Of a stretch of DNA of 64,000 bases, positions 50,995 to 61,807 are shown one piece after another. How positions within the stretch are numbered: position 1 is the stretch's first letter; every line of letters starts with the position of its first letter. Below the pieces are notes generated by a model. The model was not told the DNA's origin. It was given only the letters and a program-made list of their open reading frames with translations, and searched no databases. The translations under genes were made by a program, and so were the position numbers. The DNA is taken from contig CM055110.1 in assembly GCA_029204225.1 (NCBI GenBank), forward strand, positions 18,161,501-18,225,500, read 5' to 3'. This stretch comes from Diphasiastrum complanatum (taxonomy: Eukaryota > Streptophyta > Lycopodiopsida > Lycopodiales > Lycopodiaceae).

Positions 50995-53025
50995 CTATGG
51001 GCAGGCATCATCACCATCATCATCATCATCATCATCAAATACTAGGTCTCGTCCTCTCCTCCTGGAGAAGAAAGAAGTGATCTGAGGCTGAGAAACATGA
51101 CTCTGCTGGGCTGTCTGACACAGCCCCTGTCGTATTATAAACATCTCCCGTATCATGAGTGCAGCGCATCTGGAGTCCTCATAGGCTAGGAGGGATCGTA
51201 AGGTGACGGGTGTGTCACGGAACAAACAATGGTATCTCCCTCTGATCTCGTAATATACTGGGCACCTAAAGATAAAGTGCTCCTCTGACTCCACCTCATC
51301 CAAGGAGCATAACTGACAAATCCGCTCCGCTCTCGGGATACCCTGGAATCTCCCAGTCTCAATAGCCAACTGATGTGATGATACGCGAAGCTGGCCCAAT
51401 GTAAATATGAAGCAGTGTGATAACCCTGAGTCCAAATAGTGTGGCAAAACTGGGAACCCTGCTATGTCAAGCTCAATAAAGTGAGTCCATCGGGTTTAAC
51501 CCCACGCTGTCGCCTCCAAGTATGATCGAGGTATGCCCGATATAAGACGCGCCTGATATACTGATGAGTACCTGAGGGGAGCTCTGTAATGTGGATACCA
51601 AATGACTCAAGGAGGAAGTGGGATGCTTGGGAGAACCACGATAGTCGATAGCCCTGGTCATGAAGTGAGTGTGAGGAAACAAGTGCTATCTGTGTATATC
51701 TCATATCTGCATCGGGCAGAGCCTGGACTCTCTGAATATATGTGATAAGATGTAAAGCGACATCTATCTGAATGGGTGGAACGACAAACTCTGCAAGAAG
51801 GATCTCGTGCGGAGCCGAGGGCTTCGCCCGAATCATACGAGCTAACATAGTGGTCTGTAATCGTGAAATGCTGGCCCAGTGTGATGACGAGAGACCAGTA
51901 CACCATGTCTCTGCTGCATACATGGCAGTGGGGGTGACAATAGTATCAAAAAGTCTACACTTACGACGAGCATCTCTGATGAGCTTTCTGAAGCAGAACC
52001 GCTCAAGCTGAACAAGAGAGGAGTGCCCCTTCCCAAGTCGGGTGGTGGCCGCCTATCGCATGCTAAAGGTAGGACCATAAAAGAGTATTTCCAAATAAGT
52101 ATAAGAGGAAACTACCTCTAAGGCCTGCCCATCTAGGGTGAACTCCTGGCGCTGCATGAAAGCTCGAGAAGTGCTGAAGACCGTAACTTTGGTCTTCGTA
52201 GTGTTCACCCCCAATCCCCATCTGGTACAAAATCCCTGTAAACAATCCAATTGCCTCTGTAATCCATCTCTGGTCGGGGATACAAGTACCACATCATCCG
52301 CATAGAGGAGAATAGCAATTAGAATGGTGCCAAGTCTACATCCAGCCCCGCCACACTGTGAGATGACTCGCTCTAACTCATCAATGTATAATCCAAAGAG
52401 AACCGGTGAAAGGGAACATCCCTGTTTCACCCCAATGGTGCTCCAAATGTGATCAGATAGGCCACTGTCATGTCGGAAACATCCCAAGACCTTCTCATAA
52501 AGAGCCATCACTGCTAGAACAATATCTGTGGAGAAACCAAGGTCACGCCCTCTGAATGAGTAGGGAGCGTGGTACAGAATCAAAGGCTTTTCTGAAGTCC
52601 ACAAAACAATAGTAAACTCTCTCTTTCCTGTACTTAGCTTCCTCAATCAAAGCTCGGAGTGTGAAGATATGGTCAGTGGTAGAATAATGAGATCTAAAAC
52701 CTGCCTGCCCCAATGCATGTAATCTCCAGTTTTCCGCCTCTGAACTCATTGCAGACTGAAGTATGCTGCCATAGAGCTTCGTGAAAACATGCCCAATCAT
52801 GATAGTGCGGTAATTACCAGGAATCATGGGATCACCATTTTTATGAATAGGATGGATGATGTTGGTGCACCAGGATGAAAGGAAACCAGAAACAACGGCG
52901 GAATTGAGGAGAGTGGCTAGTGTGGGAGCAAGGAGGTCGGAAGCATGGGTTAGGAGTTCAGATTCGAGGTCTTCAATATCTCTTGCCTTATGGGACTTCA
53001 TTCTCTTGATGGCCGCAAGTACCAT
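50995..53025 (-). pseudogene. LINE ORF2: reverse transcriptase and C-terminal zinc region
   Basis: Order: KRMKSHKARDIEDLESELLT, NYRTIMIGHVFTKLYGS, GQAGFRSHYSTTDHIF, CFVDFRKAFDSVPRSL, GVKQGCSLSPVLFGLYIDEL and the catalytic YADDVVLVSPT. Later come MYAAETWCTGLSSSHW and the zinc-binding CQLCSLDEVESEEHFIFRCP. It ends in a run of aspartates (DDDDDDDGDD). Frameshifts lie near 52550-52640 and 51450-51470, with an in-frame stop near 52050. The RT would reverse-transcribe the element RNA at the nicked target. Confidence 0.88.
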
Positions 53026-53099
53026 GTCAGAGGTGAAGAAGGTGAACTCAGAAGGGCGTGGAGAGATAGAGGTGGGTGTGTCTGTGGGTATGGTATATA

Positions 53100-54473
53100 G
53101 GCTGGTAGCGTAGTCGGTCCATATGCGGAGGTCATCCAGGAGAGGTGGTGGAGCACGGGGATAAATTCACGCCAAAAGGCACCTGAAGAGGAACTGAAGA
53201 GAAGGTCAACAAGACGTTTTCCTTCAGAGTCGTCTTAGGCGCGCTTTTTCCGGCGGAGTGTGCGACGACAAGAGCATCTGGCCGAGCGGAGGAGGTGAGG
53301 ATCATGAGTACGAGCATGGTTGACAAGGTGATGGAGAGAGCGACATTCGGCATCATACCACGGGGGGTGCAAAGGCCGTAATGATGAGGAACGAGTGTGT
53401 CTCCTTTATAGGGCTTAGATGGAAAAACTAGGGAAGCAGCGGTATGAAGAGAGGTGCTAAGGAAGGCAGCCTGAGTCTCGATGGTGGAAAGGAATGGAGT
53501 AGGGAGGCTAGAGATTCCTGGTAAGCTGGCGTATAGAGAGAACTGAATGTATACCTGGGTGCACGTGTAAGCAAGGGATGTGAGGATGGCTGGGAGGTGG
53601 GAGGCGGCCGATAGCGAAGGAGAGAAAGGAGTGATCAGAGAGAGTGGTGGGAGATATATGAAAGTCAGAGATGAGAGGTATGGAGGATGGTGATCCTATG
53701 AGGTAATCCACAACACTATGTCCACCACTGTGGGGGTGACAAGTATAACTACCGGAGTTTGGCCAGCAAGTTAGGCCATTGTAAATGGCTAACTCATGAG
53801 CCTCTCCAAACTGCAATAAATGCTCACCGTAGGGGGTAATAGGTCCCAAGCTGTCCTCTGAAACCCTGGTAATTCCCATCTCATCACTGTCAAGGGCATG
53901 AACGCGGAGCTGGTCGGTGATGTCGTAAAACTCTGACTGCCGTGAGGAGGTTTGGGCATTAAAATCCCCAGTAAGGAGGATATGCCCTCACTTTGCGAAT
54001 CTGATGATGTCAGGCGATAAAACAAGGTAGGGTGAACCTGTGTACTCAGCAAAGGACGAAGACTCTAGAGGAAAATAGCATGCCGCCACAAAGAGATCCC
54101 TGTCCAATCCAATATCTTGTCCAACAATACGAATCCATATATAACGTGCATACTCGTCGTGTCTGATGAACTCGATGCTCGGGTGAAGAGACTCCCTGTA
54201 TAAGCATGCAACACCTCCGGATCCACGACCACTAGCTGATCTAGTCTCAGGTCTGTATACGGAATCCCATCTATATCCTGGAAAAATCGGTAGTCCTCTC
54301 TCCTGACTCTCGTGAGTCTCTGTAAAAAGCAATAGATCTCTGTCAGTGATGAAGTCGATCAGGTCGCCAGCTATGGAAGATGAGTGGATACCATCACAGT
54401 TCCATACTCCAATCCGGAAATGGTATGGGGCCCCGGGGCACTCTCGAACCCGGGGACCCCAAATCCCTAGCAC
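53100..54473 (-). pseudogene. LINE ORF2: endonuclease domain
   Basis: From the N-terminus: FRIGVWNCDGIHSS, LLLFTETHESQERG (catalytic Glu), GSGGVACLYRESLHPSIEFI and DLFVAACYFPLES. After an in-frame TGA at about 53988 comes GHILLTGDFNAQTSS (catalytic Asp/Asn), and then TLSDHSFLSFAIG with the conserved SDH. This is a complete exonuclease-endonuclease-phosphatase fold, which nicks target DNA. A frameshift occurs before the RT (between about 53500 and 53030). Confidence 0.87.
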
Positions 54474-54720
54474 TGAGAGTTGCTAGGAGCGTTGTCAAGA
54501 AAGCGCACTCGTCCATCTCGATAAATGACTCGTCTGCCAGACTCACGGGCTGTCTGAAAGGCCCTATGCCTCTCTTCTACCTGGATATATGTGAGGTCGT
54601 CATCCATATAGATAGTGGTACCACGTAGCTTAGCTCTGCACCACAAAGCATCTCGACGACTCTCAAGGGAGGTGAAACGGATAAGGAGTGTGGCTGCATC
54701 TCTAGTGGTCCTTCATGCGG
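54470..54720 (-). pseudogene. LINE ORF1 C-terminal domain
   Basis: Minus-strand frame: TRDAATLLIRFTSLESRRDA, AKLRGTTIYMDDDLTYIQVE and ESGRRVIYRDGRVRFLDNAP, ending in TAG. The pattern (strand, R-x-x-A, then IYMDDDLT, then a basic helix and a DGRVRF strand) resembles the RNA-binding C-terminal domain of L1-type ORF1 proteins. Its stop overlaps the first codons of ORF2 (GTGCTAG), so the two ORFs overlap by a few bases in different frames. Confidence 0.55.
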
Positions 54721-54753
54721 TGTCCAATCCCTCTGTCCGGTGCCCGAGAGTGG

Positions 54754-54756
<3 letters not shown>

Positions 54757-54806
<50 letters not shown>
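54757..54806. repeat. (GA)n tract at the LINE 5' border
   Basis: About 24 GA units, continuous with the R2 microsatellite (the reverse counterpart is (CT)n at 39300-39324). Confidence 0.95.
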
Positions 54807-54810
<4 letters not shown>

Positions 54811-55600
54811 TGAATGTGTGTGTGTGTGGTTCCAAAAAGGGTTCCAATCCAAGTACAGTGTAATCTCCTTAAATCTTAGCTCCAAGCTTCCTTCTCCTGG
54901 TACCTACACACAAAGAGACAAAAACAAGAAACAAGCAAAAATGAAAAGGAGATGAATAATGAGGGAGAGGGGCGAGTTACTCCTTTTATAGGGAATGGGT
55001 AGCCTTAAGGGAGTGGCTGAGGTGTCCAAAATAAGTGTGAGAGGTGTAAGGGAGACTCTAGGAGAAGTAGAGTGAGAGGGTGAGGTGTATAGGTGTGAGA
55101 GGGTGTTTATCAACTTGTTGAAGCAAAAGGAGAGGAGTAGGAGGGCGCATTTCCTTAGGTGTCCTATGGCTTACAAGCCATGTGGCAAAGTAGGTAAGTT
55201 ACATATTGATAAACATGGAAAGTAGTTAGCTTAACATTATATGTTAGCCACCTTCAAATTGTATTTTCTTGTTTTACAACATTGGGATTCCCCCAAGTGT
55301 ATCCATTAAATGGGAAAGGCTTTGTATATGTCCATCTTATCTTGCATAATTTTCATCAATTCCTAGGCCAATTTTTTTAGGGGTTGCCCATCCCCAATCA
55401 TAGTGGAGTGTGACACAAAGGGTGATCAATCCTTTGGTTTCTTCTCCAATTCTTTATAGACTTGATTGAGCCTTCTTAATAGACTTTTTAGAAAAAGCCT
55501 TCTTCTGGTACCATCTTTAAGCTTTAAGAAGCTTCTTTAGTTCATTCTTCAGGCACTCCTTCAAGTACCTGCACATACCCTTAAAAGTAGAAGGTTAGGT
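54807..55600 (-). mobile_element. R2 element, reverse copy, 5' part with 5S-like box
   Basis: Reversed homology to 38255-39300: GTGTGTGTGTGTGG, GGAGTGAGAGG-like text, TACACTTGGGGGAATCC-type sequence, and AGGGGTTGCCCATCC near 55380-55394, the complement of GGATGGGCAACCCCT. It ends near AAGTACCTGCACATACCC (about 55563-55580). Confidence 0.6.
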
Positions 55601-56377
55601 GTCATAACATACCATTTTAATGGTTCATCATTAAATTCTACTTGTAGAATCTGCACATCAAGCATTGATCTACAGTTTTCATTTCTAGTATTAAGGTACT
55701 AATACCTACACAAACATTTCATCAATTAGAGTAACAAGCTTTAATGTTCAAATATGTTTCATACAAAAAAAAGAATGGAAGATAGGATAGCCTTTATTCC
55801 TTGGTCATATTGGTCTGTACAATTTACAATCTCACTCACACCAATACTGCAAGGTTTCTTTTTACAAGTTAACCATGCGTACCTATTCCAAAAAAGGTTT
55901 CCCTCTTCATACGTATGGATTGAAAATTGTTCTGTATTTCGAACATTTGAAAAAAAAATCAATTCTTTGAAGTTTTTAGATGTAAAGGGAGAACAACTTT
56001 TCTTATAGAGCAGTATTTGTACCATGCACTACAAATCTCTGCTTATTACTAACTCGTCCTTATAATACACTATTATTATTTATATTGTCTCAAACCTGGC
56101 CAATGTAACTATTGTTGAGACTGATAGTTATGATCACAATCATGGATTTGGCATCACATATGAACAGATAAATGTAAATGACGAGCAATTAGCAATCTCC
56201 AATGATGAATTTTGATTGAACATCAATGACAATCAATTGATGATTCCTAAACCATGTCACAGCCTTCTTCCCTGATGTAGTGGTTCCCAGAGGTCCAGTT
56301 AATGCTTTAGGCTACTTGCAATAGGTGCATGTATGTAACTCTTGCAAAGTGTTCAACATATCCTTCACATTCATAAT
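55601..56377. other. No gene recognised
   Basis: AT-rich. Two overlapping frames on opposite strands near 55754-56025 show no conserved domain. Confidence 0.5.
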
Positions 56378-56487
56378 CTAAGTTGCAACCCGTTCCGGAA
56401 CGCTGCATTCCGGGAGTGTTCCGAAATTCAGCAGCGTTCCAGATTGGAACGCTGCAAAAATTTTTTTTTCTTGTTTTTTTTGAAATT
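56378..56487 (+). mobile_element. GTTCCGGAAC palindromic element, left arm
   Basis: It starts CTAAGTTGCAACCCGTTCCG, followed by GGAACGCTGC and CAGCGTTCC palindromes and then a T-rich stretch. It is cut at 56488 by the foldback element. The start matches the CWWAGTTGC terminus of the other palindromic elements. Confidence 0.6.
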
Positions 56488-56668
56488 TTAAGGACATGGA
56501 ATAGTCCTAATATGGTAGACCGGCCCTCCGGTATTCGAGGTTATAGGTCACGCCGAGAATTAATTCCATGTCGAGACCTGTTTGTGACGAATTACCTGGA
56601 GAGGACCCAGACACAATAAGAGAGACTATGGAGCCAAATCTCCCAACCAAACCTAGATCAATCCTTGA
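56488..56668 (+). mobile_element. Foldback element F, copy 1, left part
   Basis: TTAAGGACATGGAATAGTCC to AACCTAGATCAATCCTTGA is directly homologous to 61263-61445. It is interrupted by the gypsy element G2, and a piece of its right side survives at 61211-61262. Confidence 0.7.
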
Positions 56669-56974
56669 TGTGTTTTGACCGTTAGGACCCTAGCCGTCAG
56701 TGACGAGATGCTAGCCGGCAAGTAGTCGGGGTGACCAAGCGGGTCACAGGTCTTTGGCGGGGCACGGGGGTGGTACCCTATGAGTCACTTAGTATTCACA
56801 GGTCACAGGGGTCATGCATGCCAAGTGGACGGTTCACCCACAGGTGGATGCCATGTGCCAGTTGATAAGAATAGTAGGTAGGACGACTCAAAGAGGGGGT
56901 GCCTATGGTTGGGAGGTTGATTCTACACATCAGCCTTCTAGGATTCACGAGCTTGGAGAGACTTGCTTGTGACA
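56669..56974 (+). repeat. 5' LTR of gypsy element G2, truncated
   Basis: TGTGTTTTGACCG...TTGTGACA matches 60905-61210 at high identity. The first 170 bp of the 3' LTR (60735-60904) have no counterpart here, so the 5' LTR appears truncated. The PBS TGGTATCAAAGCC follows at 56977. Confidence 0.8.
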
Positions 56975-56989
56975 ATTGGTATCAAAGCC

Positions 56990-57734
56990 TCGTTCTAGAG
57001 AGAGAATCAGCCGTTCTAGAGAGAGAAAGTGGAGAAATCTTTGATTTTTGCTTGTTTTTGAAGGATTTTGAGGGGGGAAATCGTGGAGACAGCTGTTATA
57101 GATGTTCTTGGACCTCCATTGCTGCTGCTCCAGCCCAAGAGTTCAATTGAGTTGCTGTTTTTCAGATCAGAATTCTTGAAAACGTCCTACAGGTCCATCG
57201 CTACCTAGGAAGGGGAAAAAATCAGCGCTTCTATTGGACATAACTTCTCCTATAGGTGTCGGATTGCGGTGAGATTTTGGCAGGCTATTGTGGGTGCTGG
57301 AACGCTGCTAGGGAGGCTGAAAATCTGAGAAAATCGTTGATTCTGCTCAAGAAAACAGATTTTGGACATTTCACGTCATAACTTCTTCGCCGTATGTCCA
57401 TTTGACCTGAGATTTGGCACGGAGAATCCTTACAGGAGGGCGACCTACTACAGTAGTACCTTCAGCCTGTTTGCAGACCTGAGAGTGCATAAGTTCGCAT
57501 TGATTTGGTGCTTTTTTTCCACCTGTTTTCACAAAAAGTCGACAAAACTTCAGTTTTTTCCGGCAACCTCTTCATCGGTCATCCAAACTACGTCTTTGGG
57601 AATCAGGGAGCGATCTATCTTTGCTGATTTATTTTACTTTCTGTTTTCCCTTTTCACAAGAAAAATCATTGTTTTTTGTTTTTTTTTGTGTACATTTAGA
57701 AAGAGACTTTGTTTTTTGTGTTTTTTCTGTTCAT
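56990..57734 (+). other. G2 leader
   Basis: The untranslated region between PBS and gag. It is T-rich near 57500-57730 and has no domain. Confidence 0.6.
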
Positions 57735-57735
57735 T

Positions 57736-58425
57736 ATGGAAGACGACCATGTCGATACACCTATTAGCCCTCCTGTTGCCCTCCAATCACCACCACCCAG
57801 CCCTTTGCTTAGCCCTGACCGTAACCCGCCTACGGTGGCTGCTAGTTCGCCTGCTGGTGTTTCCTCTTCTGTGCAAGCTCTCGTGGATAGTATGGAGAAG
57901 ACCATCACAGAGATGCGAGAGATGCTCTCCTCCGTAGCTGGTGGTTTTGCGTCTTCCTCACAACATTCTCCACCTTATCCTTATCCATTTCCGTCTTCTG
58001 TGGTTCGTCCTGTGTTACCTCCACCCTACCCAGAAGACAAAGATATTAAGCCTACTCATTTCGCAGGAAACACTTTCCAGAGAGCTACTGATGTTGTAAA
58101 CCAATGGGTGCATAAGTGGGACGAATATTTTGATTTGAAGCGGGCCCCAAGCGAGGACCGTTGGCGAGTCCACAAAGCTGCTTACCATTTCACTGATTTT
58201 CCGATGCCCATGATTGATGATCTACAAGATGCGTTGCAAGGTGCAACCATTTTCAGTAAGATAGATCACAAAAGTGGATACCATCAAATACGGATTCGAG
58301 ATGAAGACGTCCTGAAGACGGCCTTCCAAACCCGTTTCGGTCATTATGAGTTTTTGGTTATGCCATTTGGGTTAACCAATGCACCCCCAGCCACGTTCAT
58401 GATGCTCATGAACGATGTCTTGTGA
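57736..58425 (+). pseudogene. G2 gag-RT in-frame fusion
   Basis: The ATG at 57736 gives [20 protein letters not shown], a Pro/Ser-rich start and [19 protein letters not shown]. The gag core [20 protein letters not shown] then passes without a break from the [10 protein letters not shown] segment into the RT ([20 protein letters not shown] and [17 protein letters not shown]). A deletion of roughly the gag C-terminus, protease and RT N-terminus therefore left one open frame of about 230 codons. It ends at TGA 58423-58425, where related elements read NDVLRDY. Confidence 0.85.
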
Positions 58426-58863
58426 GACTATATGGGTAAGTTTGTCGTCAATTTTATTGACGATATATTGGTTTTTAGTAATGCGGTCGAGGAGCATGAG
58501 ATTCATCTCAAGACCGTATTGGGCAAGTTACAAGCTCCTGTCTTGTATGCCAATGCTCAGAAGAAAGAGTTGTGTAAGACTGGTGTCGAGTATTTGGGTC
58601 ACGTAGTGACAGTTGAGGGTATTTCGGTTGACCCAACCAAGGTGGCTGTGGTTAAGAAGTGGCCAAGGCCTGCCGATATATGCCAATTGCAATCTTTCTT
58701 AGGCTTTTGTAAGTTCTACCGGCGCTTTGTTAGGAATTATTCCTGGATAGCTGCTGTAGTTCGGTGGGATGTTGAAGCTCAGCATAGTTTTGAGAACTTG
58801 AAGGAGTTGGTGGCCATGACTCCAGTCCTCAAAATTATGGATACCAAAAACCGTTTGACCTAG
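58426..58863 (+). pseudogene. G2 reverse transcriptase, catalytic and thumb part
   Basis: KFVVNFIDDILVFSNAVEEH holds the catalytic D-D pair. HLKTVLGKLQAPVLYANAQK, CKTGVEYLGHVVTVEGISVD and QLQSFLGFCKFYRRFVRNYS follow. It is well preserved downstream of the TGA stop. A frameshift near 58860 separates it from RNase H. Confidence 0.88.
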
Positions 58864-59230
58864 AGACGGATGCAAGTGGCATTGCCGTAGGTGCAGTGTT
58901 GAGCCAAGAGGGTAGACTAGTAGCCTTTGAGAATAAAAAGTTGACACCAGCTCAACAGAGATATGCTACACACGAGCAGGAGCTGTATGCGATCATACAT
59001 GCGCTCAAGGTGTGGAGACATTATTTATATGGCGTCGAGATTTATGTGTACACAGATCATTATACTTTAAAGCATTTTGCACTCAGCCAGATTTGAAAGG
59101 CCGCCAAGCTCGGTGGGCCGAGCTGATGCAAAAATTTCATTTGGAAATTCGCTTCCGAAGAGGGAAGGAAAATGTGGTCGTTGATGCACTATCGTTGGTA
59201 CTGCATCAAATGAGCCTTGCCTGTAGTTGA
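58855..59230 (+). pseudogene. G2 RNase H
   Basis: LETDASGIAVGAVLSQEGRL, KLTPAQQRYATHEQELYAII, WRHYLYGVEIYVYTDHYTL and, after a 1-bp shift near 59090, LKGRQARWAELMQKFHLEI. The acidic catalytic positions (ETDAS, HEQEL, YTDH) are intact. It removes RNA from the RNA-DNA hybrid. Confidence 0.87.
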
Positions 59231-59278
59231 CAGTGATCTCATGGAGGAGATCAAGAGGGCTCAACAAAAGGACCCACA

Positions 59279-60428
59279 TTGTCAGTGTGTGTGGCCTATG
59301 CATGCAAGTTAGTCGACCAAGCGGAAGAGTCAGCCTTGCCTGTTGCTTTCGTAGAGGAACACACCAGTACTTATTTGACATACACCGTGAAGGCAGGTAT
59401 GTTGTTGAGAAACGGAAAAGTATTCGTGCCAGACGTGAAGGATCTTCACTGTAAGATACTTCATGATGAATGCCATGATAGTCCCTGCGCAGGGCGCCCG
59501 GGTATTGATAAGACTAGTGAACTTTTAAGAAGGCATTATTTCTGGCCATGATTGCAGTGAGATGTAAGAGAGTACGTCCAGCGTTGCACGGCTTGTCAAG
59601 TGAACAAGGCTGAGAGAGTAAGTCCTTCGGGCTTGCTACATCCACTTGAGATATCTACAGGAAAGCATCTCTATGGATTTTATTGTTAGTCTACCAAGGA
59701 CCCAAGCGGGGTTGAACTACGTTATGGTAGTGGTAGACAGGTTTTCCAAGATGGCTCACTTCATCACAACGACCAAGAAGGTCACAGCTCCGCAAGTTGT
59801 TGAGTTGTTTATTGAGAATATTGTCAGGTTGCATGGCCTTCCGAAGTCCATTGTGTCTGACAGGGATCCCAAGTTTACGGGAAATTTCTGGATTGAGGTG
59901 TTCGCCAAGCTGAGAACACAATTGCGGATGAGTAGCTTTGAACATCCTTAGACGGATGGTCAGACAGAGCGAGTGAATCAAGTCTTGGAAGATATGCTTG
60001 GGGCATATGTTAGTAGTACGCAAACAGATTGGGTAAAGCATTTACTGCTTTTGGAGTTCGCGTACAATGATAAGAGACATGCGTCCACTAGATTGAGTCC
60101 ATTTGAGCTCAATTATGGTTTCAGGCCACTTAGTCCTGCAATTATAGGGATTCCGCATAGGGTACCTAGTGCTGTAGAGTTTTTGGCTCAGATGCAACAG
60201 AAGCTAGAGATGGCACGAGATAACTTGTCCAAGGTTGTGGGTAGGGCAGAGAGTTATGCCCGTGAGAACCGTACCTATCGGGAATTTGAGAATGGAGATT
60301 GGGTGTATCTACTAGTCCCTTCGAAGTCGAAAGTGCTACGCACAGGAAGGTGCGCCAAGTTATCTCCTAGGTATTGTGGACCATGGTTCATTACTAAGAA
60401 GGTGAGCCAAGTAGCTTATAAGCTATAG
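59279..60428 (+). pseudogene. G2 integrase
   Basis: The zinc finger region reads LHDECHDSPCAGRPGIDKTS and CTACQVNK. The core carries SISMDFIVSLPRTQAGLNYV and VVVDRFSKMAHFI (first Asp), IVSDRDPKFTGNFW (second Asp) and DGQTERVNQVLEDML (Glu). FELNYGFRPLSPA and GDWVYLLVPSKSK follow, with a PRYCGPWFI-type GPF/Y motif. Defects are stops near 59549-59551 and 59949-59951 (CAG to TAG), a frame change near 59640 and a TAG near 60426. The D-D-E triad is present. Confidence 0.9.
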
Positions 60429-60431
60429 CTA

Positions 60432-60716
60432 CCTGTGGGATGCAAGGTGCATCCAGTATTTCATGTTAGCAAACTGAAGAAATGTTTGCACGATGGCGAT
60501 AGCCTGGTTGAAGGTCTTGTGTCTCTAGAGGAGAAAGACACCACAAGTTATGGGCCAGAAAGAGTTCTAGATCGAAGGGAGCGACGATTGTGGAATCGCC
60601 TCCTCCAAGAGTATCTAGTAACTTGGAAAGAGCATCCGGTGTCAAATGCTACCTGGGAGATGCGACAAGCATTGCAGAAGTCTTACCTAGAGTTTGTCAT
60701 CGAGGACCGATGACTT
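60432..60716 (+). pseudogene. G2 chromodomain
   Basis: HPVFHVSKLKKCLHDGD is followed by PERVLDRRERRLWNRLLQEY, LVTWKEHPVSNATWEM and SYLEFVIEDR. This is the usual integrase-chromodomain end of plant chromoviruses (Tekay/CRM-like layout). It ends in a stop just before the polypurine tract. Confidence 0.85.
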
Positions 60717-60734
60717 GCCAGAGGAGGGAAGGAT

Positions 60735-61210
60735 TGTTAGAGCCCAGTTATGACTCTATCATGATCTTGGCACGACCGGTCACCAAAGGGCCTGAGGCCT
60801 AGTATTGGCAAGGGTCGGTGACAGACGAGGACATCTGTCCCAAGTAGGGACCGGTGCGTCACAAGCAGTGATCCGGTGTGGCCGACAAGCTGTCAGAGAC
60901 GCGGTGTGTTTTGACCGTCGGGACCCTAGCCGTTAGTGACGAGATGCTAGCCGGCAAGTAGTCGGGGTGACCAAGCGGTTCACAGGTCTTTGGCGGGGCA
61001 CGAGGGTGGTACCCTATGAGTCACTCAGTATTCACAGGTCACAGGGGTCATGCATGCCAAGTGGACTGATCACCCACAGGTGGATGCCATGTGCTAGTTG
61101 ATAGGAATAGCTGGTAGAAGGACTCAAAGAGGGGGTGCCTATGGTTGGGAAGTTGATTCTACACACCGGTCTTCTAGGATTCACGACCTTGGAGAGACTT
61201 GCTTGTGACA
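60735..61210 (+). repeat. 3' LTR of gypsy element G2
   Basis: It starts TGTTAGAGCCCAGTTATGAC directly after the purine-rich CAGAGGAGGGAAGGAT and ends CTTGTGACA. It is 476 bp. Its last 306 bp match the truncated 5' LTR. Confidence 0.8.
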
Positions 61211-61262
61211 GAATCCCCACCTCAATTTTTTGCGTCTGGGTCCTCTCAAGGTAATATTCAGT
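61211..61262. mobile_element. Foldback element F, copy 1, right fragment
   Basis: GAATCCCCACCTCAAT and GTCTGGGTCCTCTCAAGGTA match the interior and right arm of copy 2 (61533 and 61685). The parts between are deleted. Copy 2 begins directly after it. Confidence 0.55.
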
Positions 61263-61807
61263 TAAGGACATGGAATAGTCCTAATATGGTAGACCGGCCC
61301 TCCAATATTTGAGGTTATAGGTCATGCCGAGATTTAATTCCATGTCGAGGCTTGTTTGTGACTAATTACCTTGAGATGACCCAGACACAATCTTAAATAA
61401 GAGGGACTATGGAGCCAAACCTCCCAACAAAACCTAGATCAATCCTGGATCTAGCCCCCAAGCCATGCCATGTGAAAGCTAGAGGAGAAGAGAGAAACTG
61501 GTAACCTAAACCCAATATGTCGACGGGAGAATCCCCACCTCAATATATAGAGAGTAGATTCCTGTGCATGATCCTATGCAATCCCCATGCAGGTCAACTA
61601 TAAATAGTTCACATCTTTTCATGCAGTCCTCCTGCCTATATCCGTCACACGTACATGCAATACTCCATATGTCTCAATTAGAGTGTCTGGGTCCTCTCAA
61701 GGTAATTAGTCACATACAGGCCTCGTGGAATTAAATCTTGGCGTGACCTATAACCTCAAAAACCGGAGGGCCGGTCTACCATATTAGGACTATTCCATGT
61801 CCTTAAC
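61263..61807. mobile_element. Foldback element F, copy 2
   Basis: A 545-bp element with inverted arms of about 125 bp. The left arm starts TTAAGGACATGGAATAGTCC, and the right arm is its complement ending GTCCTTAA. Both contain CTAATATGGTAGACCGGCCC and the TAACC/GGTTA-TAGGTCA stretch. No coding sequence or clear target duplication was found. Long arms and small size suggest a foldback/MULE-type MITE. Confidence 0.75.

Larger units (their letters stand above)
50586..54757 (-). mobile_element. LINE retrotransposon, nearly full length, inserted in a (GA)n tract
   Basis: It has about 4.2 kb on the minus strand: end of an ORF1, ORF2 with endonuclease, reverse transcriptase and a C-terminal zinc region, and a 3' end with AATAAAG at about 50622-50628. 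The tail is (TTTC)n then (TC)n. At the 5' end a (GA)n tract (54757-54806) borders it, so it sits within a GA microsatellite of the R2 copy. Target duplications would be GA repeats and cannot be seen. Confidence 0.85.
56669..61210 (+). mobile_element. Ty3/gypsy chromovirus G2, defective
   Basis: Order: 5' LTR, PBS (56977-56989), leader, gag fused to RT, RNase H, integrase, chromodomain, polypurine tract (about 60719-60734), 3' LTR. Gag lacks its C-terminus and zinc knuckle, and the protease is gone, through one in-frame deletion. Several stops look like C-to-T changes (CGA to TGA, CAG to TAG). It is inserted in foldback element F. Confidence 0.9.
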
